DNA of 41,907 nt from RGIG8748 sp045606045 (GTDB taxonomy: Bacteria; Bacillota; Clostridia; UMGS1810): the NCBI GenBank assembly GCA_045606045.1, contig JAZURE010000040.1, forward strand, positions 1-41,907, read 5' to 3'. The notes under the pieces were generated by a model. The model ran no database searches, was not told the origin of the DNA, and was given only the letters and a program-made list of their open reading frames with translations. Positions 7,869-14,764 of this stretch are shown here, piece by piece (position 1 is the first letter of the stretch; each line of letters opens with the position of its first letter). The position numbers and the translations under genes are program-made.

Positions 7869-8215
7869 GTTCACTCTTGATATCTAACATCTTTTGTTAT
7901 CCTCTCTTTCCTAATCTGCATTTTTTAAGATATCCCCAACTTAGATTAACTCTCTTTCCTTAACTTCTTTTTCTACGCGAAATTGCTTGTGTTTTAAGTT
8001 CTAAGGCTCTTTCAAAATGCGCTCTCCTCTGTGCTTTCACTCGAAGATTTATAATGCGATATTTATATTACACACTCATTATCTATATAATCCGTTTATA
8101 CACCGTCGTGTTTCATTCTCCTTATCTTTAACCTAATTTACCTTTTCTGCCATCGCTTATTAATCTTCGCCCAAAAGCTTTTTTTACCTGTACATTGGAC
8201 TTACCTCCTTCTTTC
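7825..8215 (-). ncRNA. Candidate non-coding RNA, about 390 nt, purine-rich
   Basis: The unit runs from a promoter at 8222-8250 to a very strong terminator at 7825-7868 and holds no ORF above about 35 codons. On the minus strand it is rich in purine runs such as AAGGAGG, GGCAGAAAAGG and GTTAAGGAAAGAGAG. A tiny ORF (ATG at 8195, three sense codons) follows the AAGGAGG. One frame is open for 29, 35 and 20 codons between stops and rich in Lys/Arg, which purine-rich RNA gives by chance. I do not recognise 6S RNA, tmRNA, RNase P RNA, SRP RNA or a riboswitch core. It could be an sRNA, a leader of a lost gene, or a decayed small-protein gene. Confidence 0.4.
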
Positions 8216-8221
8216 ACCTAT

Positions 8222-8250
8222 AGTGTAGCATACGAAACACCGCATTTCAA
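8222..8250 (-). promoter_or_regulatory. Promoter of the candidate ncRNA
   Basis: On the minus strand TTGAAA (8245-8250) is spaced 17 bp from TACACT (8222-8227). Confidence 0.55.
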
Positions 8251-8314
8251 TTGACAAAATATAAAAATCAAAAAGGCGTTTTTTGTGCATATGACAGAAA
8301 ATGTAAATTTCATA

Positions 8315-8344
8315 TTTACAAGCCGCAAATGTATATGATATAAT
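8315..8344 (+). promoter_or_regulatory. Extended -10 promoter reading rightward
   Basis: TTTACA (8315-8320) lies 18 bp before TATAAT (8339-8344), which is preceded by TGA, giving an extended -10. No coding gene follows on this strand; the transcript would run into the hairpin at 8374-8419. Confidence 0.55.
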
Positions 8345-8373
8345 AGATCTGTTGGTTGCTTATTTGAGTAAGC

Positions 8374-8421
8374 AAATGGGTGTGTAAAAAATTCAAACGA
8401 ATTTTTTACACACCCATTTTT
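8374..8421. terminator. 21-bp perfect hairpin, probable bidirectional terminator
   Basis: Positions 8374-8394 pair perfectly with 8399-8419 around the loop AAAC, and both ends are A/T-rich. From the promoter at 8339 it would end an RNA of only about 70 nt that also contains the hairpin TGCTTA/TAAGCA. Confidence 0.65.
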
Positions 8422-8449
8422 CGTGGGATAGGAAAATAAGATGCAGAAT

Positions 8450-8531
8450 AAGCGAACTGAACCGAAGCAAGCTTGTCTTGCGAGGGGTACCCGAAGATGT
8501 ACAAAAGTACATCGAGAGGTGAAGTTCGCTT
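8450..8531 (+). repeat. Branched inverted-repeat element / structured RNA candidate
   Basis: An outer 9-bp stem (AAGCGAACT 8450-8458 with AGTTCGCTT 8523-8531) encloses two similar arms. Arm 1 is GCAAG-CTTGT-CTTGC (8467-8481) and arm 2 is GATGTAC-AAAA-GTACATC (8496-8513). Each arm is flanked by ACC(C)GAAG on the left and CGAG(A)GG on the right, so the unit looks internally duplicated. I see no ORF in it. It may be a structured RNA or a palindromic dispersed repeat; I see no second copy in this window. Confidence 0.45.
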
Positions 8532-8554
8532 AGAGCTTATAGGCTAAAAATATG

Positions 8555-8581
8555 AGAAATCTGCAAAAATTGCAGATTTCT
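8555..8581 (-). terminator. Terminator after the four-helix-bundle gene
   Basis: An 11-bp perfect stem, AGAAATCTGCA with TGCAGATTTCT, loops over AAAAT. On the minus strand it is followed by CATATTTTTAG, suiting termination of the gene ending at 8678. Confidence 0.6.
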
Positions 8582-8677
8582 ACATAAAATAAATTGTTTT
8601 ACTGATATTTAATGTTGAGGACTGTTAGTAATCATGCCTATAAGCGCTCTGCGCTTTATTTTACATCCCTTTATTTT

Positions 8678-9112
8678 TTATAAAAATGCTCTCATATTCA
8701 TCGCCAGCTCTGCCTCAAGGTTTATAAGTCTTTTTGTTATATCCTTGGAAAATTCGTCTGCTGCCTTGTATTTATTGAGATACTTATTAAGAGATTTAAC
8801 ACCCATATTACATCCGTCTGTCATAAGATCTGCAACAGTAGCATCAGTATCGTTTACCGCAAGCTTTACATTTGTCTTAATCCATGACATTCCCTTTGCA
8901 ATAGGCTCGGGTTCCTTGCCGTAATCGTGAAATTTATTTAGCTGTGAGTGTATTTCCTTGTCAAGTTTTTCGTGCTCTGCCTTACATGAGGTAAGTAATT
9001 TACTTAGCTTAGGGCTTGTCACATTGTCCAAAACATCCTCTATGGACGAAACACCCATCTTGACACCTGCATCACATTCTCTTAAAAGTTTTATTGTATC
9101 CTGCTCTACCAT
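8678..9112 (-). CDS. Ferritin-like four-helix-bundle protein (DUF2383/PA2169-like)
   Basis: This 144-residue soluble protein is almost entirely helical by composition: four amphipathic segments with no signal peptide or membrane helix. The pattern (N-terminal LLRECDAGVKMGVSSIEDVL, a middle helix with CKAEHEKLDKEIHSQL, and a long C-terminal KRLINLEAELAMNMRAFL) resembles DUF2383-type ferritin-like bundles. I do not see a complete di-iron ExxH pair, so metal binding is uncertain. The ATG at 9112 has AAAGGA about 10 bases upstream. It lies alone between the MATE gene and the non-coding block and has its own terminator. The function is unknown; family assignment is moderate. Confidence 0.6.
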   Translation of the reverse strand: MVEQDTIKLLRECDAGVKMGVSSIEDVLDNVTSPKLSKLLTSCKAEHEKLDKEIHSQLNKFHDYGKEPEPIAKGMSWIKTNVKLAVNDTDATVADLMTDGCNMGVKSLNKYLNKYKAADEFSKDITKRLINLEAELAMNMRAFL

Positions 9113-9179
9113 CTTCGTGAAATCCTTTCTTTTTTACATTTATGTTGTTACAAATCAAAAGGATTTATGCACTTTAATT

Positions 9180-10529
9180 TTATATGTCGATTTCTTTCTT
9201 TACAAAATGAAGTGTTATCATATTCATTATAGCAACCAGTATCCACGAAATCGGCCAGCAAAGGTACAGCATCGAAAAAGTTCTGTGCATCGGAAATACT
9301 GCAAAAACCCACAAAAGTCTGAAACCGCATATGCCGACAAAAGAATTCACGGTAGTACGGCCTGAATGTCCCAATCCACGAAGATAGCCTGTATAGATAT
9401 CCATAATTCCGCTTAAGAAATACGGAAGTCCCGTAATCAGCATTCTCTCAAGTCCGAAGGAAAGAGCCTTGGGAGAATCTGTTATATAAATTCCGAGAAG
9501 CTGCGTTCTAAATACTACCATTATAAAACTTATAACAGCACCGCCGCAAAGCATGCACCAAAGGCACATTCTAAAGCACCTGTTCATTCTATCCTTGTCT
9601 CCTGCACCGTAATTTTGGCTTATTGCCGTTACGGTAGCCTGTCTGAATGAATCCTTTACAGAGAATGCAAAGCTTTCTATGTTTGCCGCTGCAGAAGCGC
9701 CTGCCATTGCCGCAGCACCAAAGCTGTTTACAGCAGATTGTATTATGGTGTTAGAAAAACTCAAAACAGTATTCTGAAGACCTGCAGGTACGCCTATCCT
9801 GAGCATAGCCATAAGGTCAGGTTTGCATATACGAAGCTCTTTTACATTAAGACTGTAATTTTCGTTTGTTGTAAGAAGAGTTGTAACAACTGCACCGGCA
9901 GAAATGTATTTTGAAACAATAGTTGCTATTGCTACGCCTGCAACACCCATATTGAATGCAACCACAAACAAAACATTGAGTGCCACATTTACAATTCCGC
10001 TTAACGAAAGTATGTAGAGAGGTCTTTTGGTATCGCCCACACTCCGCAGCACCCCTGCTCCGAAGTTATATACCAATGTTGCAGGAGTGCCCATGAAGAT
10101 AATCCTCATATAAAGAACTGCTCCCTCAAGCACTTTGCCTTTGGGAGTACCCATGGCAACAAGAAGCGGTCTGCAAAAAATCTGACCTATAAAAAGAGAA
10201 GCCAAGCCAAGTATGATGCTAAACATCATTGCGGTATGCACTCCTTTGTGCAGCCTCTCATCGTCGTGCGCACCGTAGGCTCTTGATATAATTACACTTG
10301 CTCCTACCGATACACCCAAAAACAAATTTAAAAGAAGGTTTGTAACAGCTCCCGTAGCACCCACCGAAGCCATTGCATCGCTTCCACTCCATCGGCTTAC
10401 AATCACAAGGTCTGCCGCATTGTAGAAAAGCTGAAGCATGCTTGTAAGCATGTACGGAATTGCATATCTTAGTATTTTCTTTAAGATAGGACCCTCGGTC
10501 ATATCAAGCTCGTATTTAGCCGTTTTCAT
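9180..10529 (-). CDS. MATE-family multidrug/toxin efflux transporter
   Basis: This protein of about 449 residues has twelve predicted transmembrane helices in two homologous halves. The first half begins with PILKKILRYAIPYMLTSMLQ and contains LFYNAADLVIVSRWSG, the typical MATE helix 1-2 region. The second half starts near RIGVPAGLQNTVLSFSNTI, which repeats that pattern. MATE proteins export cationic drugs or metabolites using sodium or proton gradients. The frame also allows GTG 10538 or ATG 10535; ATG 10529 is preferred because AGGGTG lies 6 bases upstream. It has its own promoter (10548-10576). The substrate is unknown. Confidence 0.92.
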   Translation of the reverse strand: MKTAKYELDMTEGPILKKILRYAIPYMLTSMLQLFYNAADLVIVSRWSGSDAMASVGATGAVTNLLLNLFLGVSVGASVIISRAYGAHDDERLHKGVHTAMMFSIILGLASLFIGQIFCRPLLVAMGTPKGKVLEGAVLYMRIIFMGTPATLVYNFGAGVLRSVGDTKRPLYILSLSGIVNVALNVLFVVAFNMGVAGVAIATIVSKYISAGAVVTTLLTTNENYSLNVKELRICKPDLMAMLRIGVPAGLQNTVLSFSNTIIQSAVNSFGAAAMAGASAAANIESFAFSVKDSFRQATVTAISQNYGAGDKDRMNRCFRMCLWCMLCGGAVISFIMVVFRTQLLGIYITDSPKALSFGLERMLITGLPYFLSGIMDIYTGYLRGLGHSGRTTVNSFVGICGFRLLWVFAVFPMHRTFSMLYLCWPISWILVAIMNMITLHFVKKEIDI

Positions 10530-10547
10530 ATGCATCACCCTAAGCAG

Positions 10548-10607
10548 ATAATATCATCTTCATAAATGCAAGTCAATGGAATAATCAATAAAATTATGGA
10601 ATAATCA
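10548..10607 (-). promoter_or_regulatory. MATE promoter with an upstream direct repeat
   Basis: On the minus strand TTGACT (10571-10576) is 17 bp from TATTAT (10548-10553). On the plus strand GGAATAATCA occurs at 10578-10587 and again at 10598-10607, exactly 20 bp apart, just upstream of the -35. This is a plausible two-turn activator site. Confidence 0.5.
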
Positions 10608-11468
10608 TAACTTTTTATATGTAGCAAAATACGATGCGGCTACTATAAGACCAATCGCAACAAAAACCTTGAAATCGGGTACTATGCCGTTTATAAAAAA
10701 TGTAACAAAGGGCGTAAGAATGGGTTTTACAAAAAAGGCAAGTGATGCCATGATTGCCCCGCCCTTTTCTATTGCCTTGAAGTAACAAAGGTATCCGATA
10801 CCTGTAACAAATAAACCGAGATAAAAAATCGTAAGAAGAATATTGGCTGTAAACACAGGGGTAATATCCACTCCTGCAAAAAGCAAAACCACAAGAAGTA
10901 CGGCACTGCCCGTAAGGAACACAAGACTTGTCTGAACTATTCCGCCGAATTTTTTGGTATACTTCTGGGTTAATACAGTATAAAGGCTAAAGCTCAATGC
11001 AGCTACAACAGCATAAACCACCGATATAAGATTTGTACCCGAAGAAAAATCAGCACAAGTAAGTACACCTAATATACCAAAGCAGAGTGCAATTATCTTA
11101 TTTTTGGTAAGCTTATCCTTTAGAATGATGCGCGCAAAAACAATGGTAAATATGGAGTTGGCAGAAAAGATTATGGCAATAAGCGAGGGTGAATCTGCCT
11201 TTTTTACACCTACCTGAAGTACAATCATACTTATGCATATAACAAGTACTCCAAGCCCTGCCATAATAAGTAAATTCTTTAAGCCTATGTGTATCTTGTC
11301 TTTTTTGATTTTTACAAGTGCGGCAGGCAAAAGAATAACAGAGCCTACTATAAACCGCCAGAATGTAATGACATACGGATTTACATCATTTGCTATAAGC
11401 TTACTTACAGGCTCTAAGGTTACAAAGAGTATTGCTGTCATTACAGCATAGAATATACCTTTTTTCAT
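10605..11468 (-). CDS. EamA-family (DMT superfamily) exporter
   Basis: This 287-residue membrane protein has ten predicted transmembrane helices arranged as two EamA repeats of about 140 residues. Repeat 1 holds ILFVTLEPVSKLIANDVNPY and the family-typical FWRFIVGSVILLP. Repeat 2 holds LSFSLYTVLTQKYTKKFGG and ends PDFKVFVAIGLIVAASYFAT. EamA proteins export amino acids, nucleotides or related metabolites. The start has a GGAGG site. It is divergent from a LysR regulator across 130 bp, the classic arrangement in which the regulator controls the exporter. Its stop overlaps the direct repeat upstream of the MATE promoter. Confidence 0.9.
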   Translation of the reverse strand: MKKGIFYAVMTAILFVTLEPVSKLIANDVNPYVITFWRFIVGSVILLPAALVKIKKDKIHIGLKNLLIMAGLGVLVICISMIVLQVGVKKADSPSLIAIIFSANSIFTIVFARIILKDKLTKNKIIALCFGILGVLTCADFSSGTNLISVVYAVVAALSFSLYTVLTQKYTKKFGGIVQTSLVFLTGSAVLLVVLLFAGVDITPVFTANILLTIFYLGLFVTGIGYLCYFKAIEKGGAIMASLAFFVKPILTPFVTFFINGIVPDFKVFVAIGLIVAASYFATYKKL

Positions 11469-11516
11469 GTTTAAATTCCTCCTTATGAATACACCTATAT
11501 TCTATCACCTGCCTTG

Positions 11517-11574
11517 ATTATAGTAAATAATAACATAATATACACTTGCTTTATATTAAAATATATAGTAAAAT
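11517..11574. promoter_or_regulatory. Divergent promoters between the EamA and LysR genes
   Basis: Rightward, TTGCTT (11546-11551) is 17 bp from TAAAAT (11569-11574). Leftward, TATAAT lies at 11517-11522 (minus strand) with a poor -35. The intervening sequence is very AT-rich; any LysR box (T-N11-A) within it cannot be singled out by eye. Confidence 0.5.
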
Positions 11575-11598
11575 ATAGATTGAAATGAGGTTGAAAAT

Positions 11599-12459
11599 AT
11601 GGAACTATTGCAGCTTAAATACTTTTGCCATTCGGCAAAGACAGAAAATTTTTCGCATACGGCGGAGAAATTCCGCGTACCCACCTCCTCTGTATCGATA
11701 AGTATAAAAAAGCTCGAAGAGGAAATCGGGGTAAAGCTCTTTACAAGGAGCGTAAACAAAATAAGGTTAAACGAATATGGGCGTATACTGCTTAATGCGC
11801 TGGATAAATGCGAGGACATACTGCGCAAAGCAAAATCGGATATTTTTGACATGTCTCAATCGCCCTTTGGCGAGCTTAGGCTTCTTATACTTACAAACAG
11901 ACAAAATGTCACCGAGGCGATATCGCTTTTTAAAAAAAAATATCCGAATGTGTCCTTTTTCATAAAGCATCAGAATGATTTTGAACAAGGTACCATAAAT
12001 GATTATGATATTGTAATATCCGACAGAGATATAAAATCCGAACGCTTTAATAAAAAGGAATGGCTTAATGAAGATATATACCTTGCTGTGCATAAGGATA
12101 ATCCACTCTCTCAGAAAGTAAGTGCAGCCACTTCCGATATAGAGTGTGAAAAGTTTATATGTATGCCCCGTTCAAGCTGTATGAGAGAATATATGGAGGA
12201 CTATTTTAAACAAAAAAACATCACACCCGAAATAGTAATCGAGTGTGATGACCCTTTGTATATACAAAAATATCTTAAAATGGGTTTTGGCGTGACCTTC
12301 TTCCCCTCAGTTTCGTGGAAATCACATATAAATGAGGATATAAAGCTCTTAAGAATCGAAAGCGGTCTTAAGAGGACATCGTGCATATACACAAACAAAG
12401 CCGCATCTAACATGGCGGAAGTGTTTACACAGATATTGGAAAGTACCTTGTCATATTAA
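11599..12459 (+). CDS. LysR-family transcriptional regulator
   Basis: This 286-residue protein has an N-terminal winged helix (LQLKYFCHSAKTENFSHTAE, then SSVSISIKKLEEEIGVKLFT) typical of LysR regulators. An effector-binding periplasmic-protein-like domain covers about residues 90-280. The length is normal. The ATG follows a GAGGTTG site. It is transcribed away from the EamA exporter gene and probably activates or represses it in response to the exported compound. The Mu-like prophage begins within about 10-200 bp of its stop, and no host terminator is visible before the phage-side hairpin at 12690. Confidence 0.92.
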   Translation: MELLQLKYFCHSAKTENFSHTAEKFRVPTSSVSISIKKLEEEIGVKLFTRSVNKIRLNEYGRILLNALDKCEDILRKAKSDIFDMSQSPFGELRLLILTNRQNVTEAISLFKKKYPNVSFFIKHQNDFEQGTINDYDIVISDRDIKSERFNKKEWLNEDIYLAVHKDNPLSQKVSAATSDIECEKFICMPRSSCMREYMEDYFKQKNITPEIVIECDDPLYIQKYLKMGFGVTFFPSVSWKSHINEDIKLLRIESGLKRTSCIYTNKAASNMAEVFTQILESTLSY

Positions 12460-12467
12460 TTACTAAA

Positions 12468-12982
12468 TGTAGATTAACACACAGAATGAAAAAAATAAGT
12501 GTGATGTGAGAAAAGGTGATTTATTCCGAAAAAACATGAGGAAAGGCAGTATTTAAGCGGTTTTTAATGGTGTGTAAGTGAATTTACATGCAAAATGATG
12601 ATGTTAATAAATTTTAGGGGTTTTGGGAGAATTTTGGTCCCGATGTGCCCGATGTTTTAAAATTTTAAAAGAGTTTTTAAAAAGTTTTAAAAGACGGTTT
12701 TAAAAGTTGTATGTGTGACAACCTTTAGACCGTCTTTTTTAGGTATTATGAGGGTTTGCGAGGTGTTTACAATTTTTAAAAGCATTCTTACAACCTTTTT
12801 AAAAGCATTTTAAAAGAGTGTTAAAAACAATGTTTTTAAAAAATAAAAGGTTTTCAAGTTCGCGGACATTTTTACAAAAAGTCGCGGACACATGACCGCG
12901 ATAGTGTTTTAGCGGTTTTGAGAGGTGTTTTGTAAATTTGAAAACAAGAATTAATACGCAAAATGCAAAAATATATAAAATG
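12468..12982. mobile_element. Left end of the Mu-like prophage, AT-rich repeat region without genes
   Basis: These 500 bp between lysR and the first phage gene hold no credible ORF. At least six same-orientation copies of TTTTAAAAG lie at about 12662-12815, two within the longer direct repeat TTTTTAAAAGCATT. The octamer CGCGGACA occurs at 12861 and 12883, followed by an inverted CCGCG. In Mu-like phages the terminal region carries transposase-binding sites and starts with TG. The first TG after the lysR stop is at 12468. The true end cannot be fixed without the right end, which is outside the window. Confidence 0.5.
12690..12740. terminator. Bidirectional terminator in the prophage left end
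   Basis: AAAGACGGT (12690-12698) pairs with ACCGTCTTT (12729-12737), with an inner GTTGT/ACAAC stem. TTTTTT follows on the plus strand. It probably insulates the prophage from lysR read-through. Confidence 0.65.
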
Positions 12983-12985
12983 AGA

Positions 12986-13040
12986 AAAAACAAGCAAACT
13001 GCCAGTATTTATGATACTTTACGGGCATTTGCTTGTTTTT
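12986..13040. terminator. Terminator of the leftward prophage operon
   Basis: A 13-bp perfect stem (12986-12998 with 13028-13040) has inner TGCC/GGCA and AGTAT/ATACT pairings. A and T tracts on both sides allow termination in both directions; it lies 24 bp past the stop of the gene at 13064. Confidence 0.75.
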
Positions 13041-13063
13041 ATTTTATTAAAATATTTATGTAC

Positions 13064-13576
13064 TTATCTGCTTTTAAAACTGTTTTTCTTTATATCATCA
13101 AGAATTTTAATGATTTCAGCAAAACCAAGAATGATTGTTCCGCTTATCAGAGAAACAGACCAATATGTAAAAGCAATCGAAAATGAGAAATATGTGCCAC
13201 TTACAACATCATAAGGGTCAACTACTATATTAGCAAAAGATATACCTGCAACAAAGCCACCGACAAATACAATCCATGCAATAACTGTCAAAATTAATGC
13301 TATAGTTTTATGCTTTTTATGCTCTCCTTTGTCTAAATGTTTTTTTAATTCTTCGTAGTCTTCATCTGAAATTTCAATAGGTTTATTTTTGTAGTACTTA
13401 AAATTATTGTCACTATCTAATTCAGATACTGAATATTCGGCACTATATTTATTGTCTGGGGAGTATACCTTTTCATATAAACCCAGGTTAGATAATGTAG
13501 TGCTTTTTTCAGCTTCGTGTTTTGCGTTTTCCTCGCTGATTTTTTCGTCTATAAATTTCTTAATTATTTCATTCAT
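13064..13576 (-). CDS. Prophage membrane protein, two TM segments
   Basis: This 170-residue protein is not assigned to a family I recognise. Residues 1-90 are charged and probably cytoplasmic. Two hydrophobic segments follow: TIALILTVIAWIVFVGGFVAG near residue 95 and FTYWSVSLISGTIILGFAEI near residue 140. The ATG at 13576 follows GAGGTG at about 9 bases. It is the last gene of the leftward operon behind the repressor, so it may be expressed in the lysogen. That location is typical for superinfection-exclusion or other moron genes, but this is inference from position only. Confidence 0.65.
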   Translation of the reverse strand: MNEIIKKFIDEKISEENAKHEAEKSTTLSNLGLYEKVYSPDNKYSAEYSVSELDSDNNFKYYKNKPIEISDEDYEELKKHLDKGEHKKHKTIALILTVIAWIVFVGGFVAGISFANIVVDPYDVVSGTYFSFSIAFTYWSVSLISGTIILGFAEIIKILDDIKKNSFKSR

Positions 13577-13589
13577 TTAATTGAACACC

Positions 13590-14096
13590 TCACTGCGTTT
13601 TTTGAATTAATTTTCTTTGCAATCTTGCTAAGCGACCATACATGGTATCTTTGTCTGTAAAGCCAAGCTCGATAGCTTCTGTACATACATCAATAGCCTC
13701 TTTTATCTGCCCTCTTTTTTCGTAGATTATGGCAAGTCTTTTGAAGGTAACATATGAAGGCGGTATTTCCGCACCATAATGCTTATGTAATGATACATAC
13801 TCATCCGCAATAAATATATCCCGTTTACATTGCTCAATTAATTCATCCATCTCTGGACTATCAAATTTTTTAAGATTATATAGCAAAGAATATTTTGCCT
13901 CAATTTCTTCAATGTTTTTATGGTGTTCAGTAAGAACAGGATTATTATGAAATTCAAAATATTGCTTTTGTGATTCTAATTGTTTTTGTAATTCTGTTTG
14001 TTGTACAGATATTGATGTTTTTTGAGTTTGTTTAGATTGAGAAGCAAGCACGCTCCAAATTAAGATTATAGCAAATAAAATTAACAATATAATCAA
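13590..14096 (-). CDS. Membrane-anchored TPR-like prophage protein
   Basis: This protein of about 168 residues has one N-terminal transmembrane anchor (LLILLILFAIILIWSVLA). A helical spacer and a C-terminal TPR-like pair follow (SYVTFKRLAIIYEKRGQIKE, AIDVCTEAIELG). A longer frame begins at GTG 14105, but that codon overlaps the AGGAGG site; the TTG at 14096, 8 bases after it, is the better start. It lies 13 bp upstream of the two-TM protein and is probably co-transcribed with it. The role is unknown. TPR proteins mediate protein contacts, so a membrane complex of the two is possible. Confidence 0.6.
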   Translation of the reverse strand: MIILLILFAIILIWSVLASQSKQTQKTSISVQQTELQKQLESQKQYFEFHNNPVLTEHHKNIEEIEAKYSLLYNLKKFDSPEMDELIEQCKRDIFIADEYVSLHKHYGAEIPPSYVTFKRLAIIYEKRGQIKEAIDVCTEAIELGFTDKDTMYGRLARLQRKLIQKTQ

Positions 14097-14164
14097 TAAA
14101 ATCACCTCCTAAAGTGCAATTTGTATACCATAGTTAAAAATAGTACAAAATATTCCCTATTCTT

Positions 14165-14533
14165 TTAACTGGTTTTATCAAGTCGCTGCTGCGCATCGGC
14201 TCCTTCATCAGCAGAAGCACTATGTAAAATTGTATCCACATAACATTCTGCATATCCCAATAGCTTTGCTTGGTCCTTTTCAGAATTAAGCTTGTTAAAT
14301 ATTCGCAGAATTTCTCTTTCATTATCAGTTAGTGTTATGCTTTCTGCTTCTTTACCAAAAACTAACCATTCCAAAGATACATTTAGAAAATCTGAGAGAG
14401 CTTTGACTTTCTCAATAGAGGGAGAACTGATTTCAAATCGCTTAATTGCGCCATTACCAAATCCTAATTTTTTCTCTACGGCACTGCAACTTAGACCCAT
14501 TTCCTTTATTTTGCTTACAATACGAGTAGTCAC
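14165..14533 (-). CDS. XRE-family prophage repressor
   Basis: This 122-residue protein has an N-terminal XRE helix-turn-helix (about residues 4-60: KIKEMGLSCSAVEKKLGFGN, then a recognition helix, then ALSDFLNVSLEWLVFG). A short helical C-terminal domain probably mediates dimerisation. No peptidase or RecA-cleavage motif is visible, so induction may not be SOS-type. The GTG at 14533 follows GAGGTG at 8 bases. It is divergent from the early lytic operon, the position of the Mu c repressor. Three TGAGAA half-sites lie across the early promoter next to it and are its likely operators. Confidence 0.85.
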   Translation of the reverse strand: MTTRIVSKIKEMGLSCSAVEKKLGFGNGAIKRFEISSPSIEKVKALSDFLNVSLEWLVFGKEAESITLTDNEREILRIFNKLNSEKDQAKLLGYAECYVDTILHSASADEGADAQQRLDKTS

Positions 14534-14559
14534 CTAAAATTCACCTCGCTTTTTAGAAA

Positions 14560-14605
14560 ATATGAGAAAAAACTATTGACATTTCTCATATTTGAGAATA
14601 TAATA
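14560..14605 (+). promoter_or_regulatory. Early lytic promoter with repressor operators
   Basis: A full-consensus promoter, TTGACA (14577-14582), 17 bp, TATAAT (14600-14605), is overlaid by operator sequence. An 11-bp perfect inverted repeat (14560-14570 with 14583-14593) brackets the -35. A second dyad, TTCTCA (14584-14589) and TGAGAA (14594-14599), fills the spacer. All three half-sites share TGAGAA, consistent with cooperative repressor binding that would silence the operon. Confidence 0.8.
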
Positions 14606-14652
14606 TACTTAATTGATAACGATATATCTATATCAAACAAAACCATAGCAAA

Positions 14653-14748
14653 GCATACGACGGATGCACTGCAGGCATCAACATCGTATGCGAAAAAGTA
14701 TTCCACCTACATATTAGCATATGTGTGGTGGGAATTCAAGATTTTTTT
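14653..14748 (+). promoter_or_regulatory. Structured early leader, two hairpins
   Basis: Hairpin 1 (14653-14691) pairs GCATACGA with TCGTATGC and has an inner GATGC/GCATC stem. Hairpin 2 (14701-14734) pairs TTCCACC with GGTGGGAA (one bulge) and TACATAT with ATATGTG. A run of seven T follows at 14742-14748. The spacing to the T-run is longer than in a standard terminator, so attenuation is possible but unproven. Confidence 0.4.
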
Positions 14749-14764
14749 GAGGAGGGAATCGAAG

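Noticed and set aside
8151..8215. RNase P RNA, suggested by GGAGGTAAGTCCA and a later ACAGAAA
   Set aside because: The conserved GAGGAAAGTCC core is not matched exactly and the rest of the expected structure is missing.
12655..12850. CRISPR array in the repeat-rich prophage end
   Set aside because: Repeats are short (9-14 bp), irregularly spaced and without unique spacers of constant length, and no cas genes are present.
12799..12993. 64-residue hydrophobic ORF on the minus strand in the prophage left end
   Set aside because: It begins with TTG at the foot of the operon terminator stem, has no ribosome binding site, and lies in AT-rich repeat DNA.
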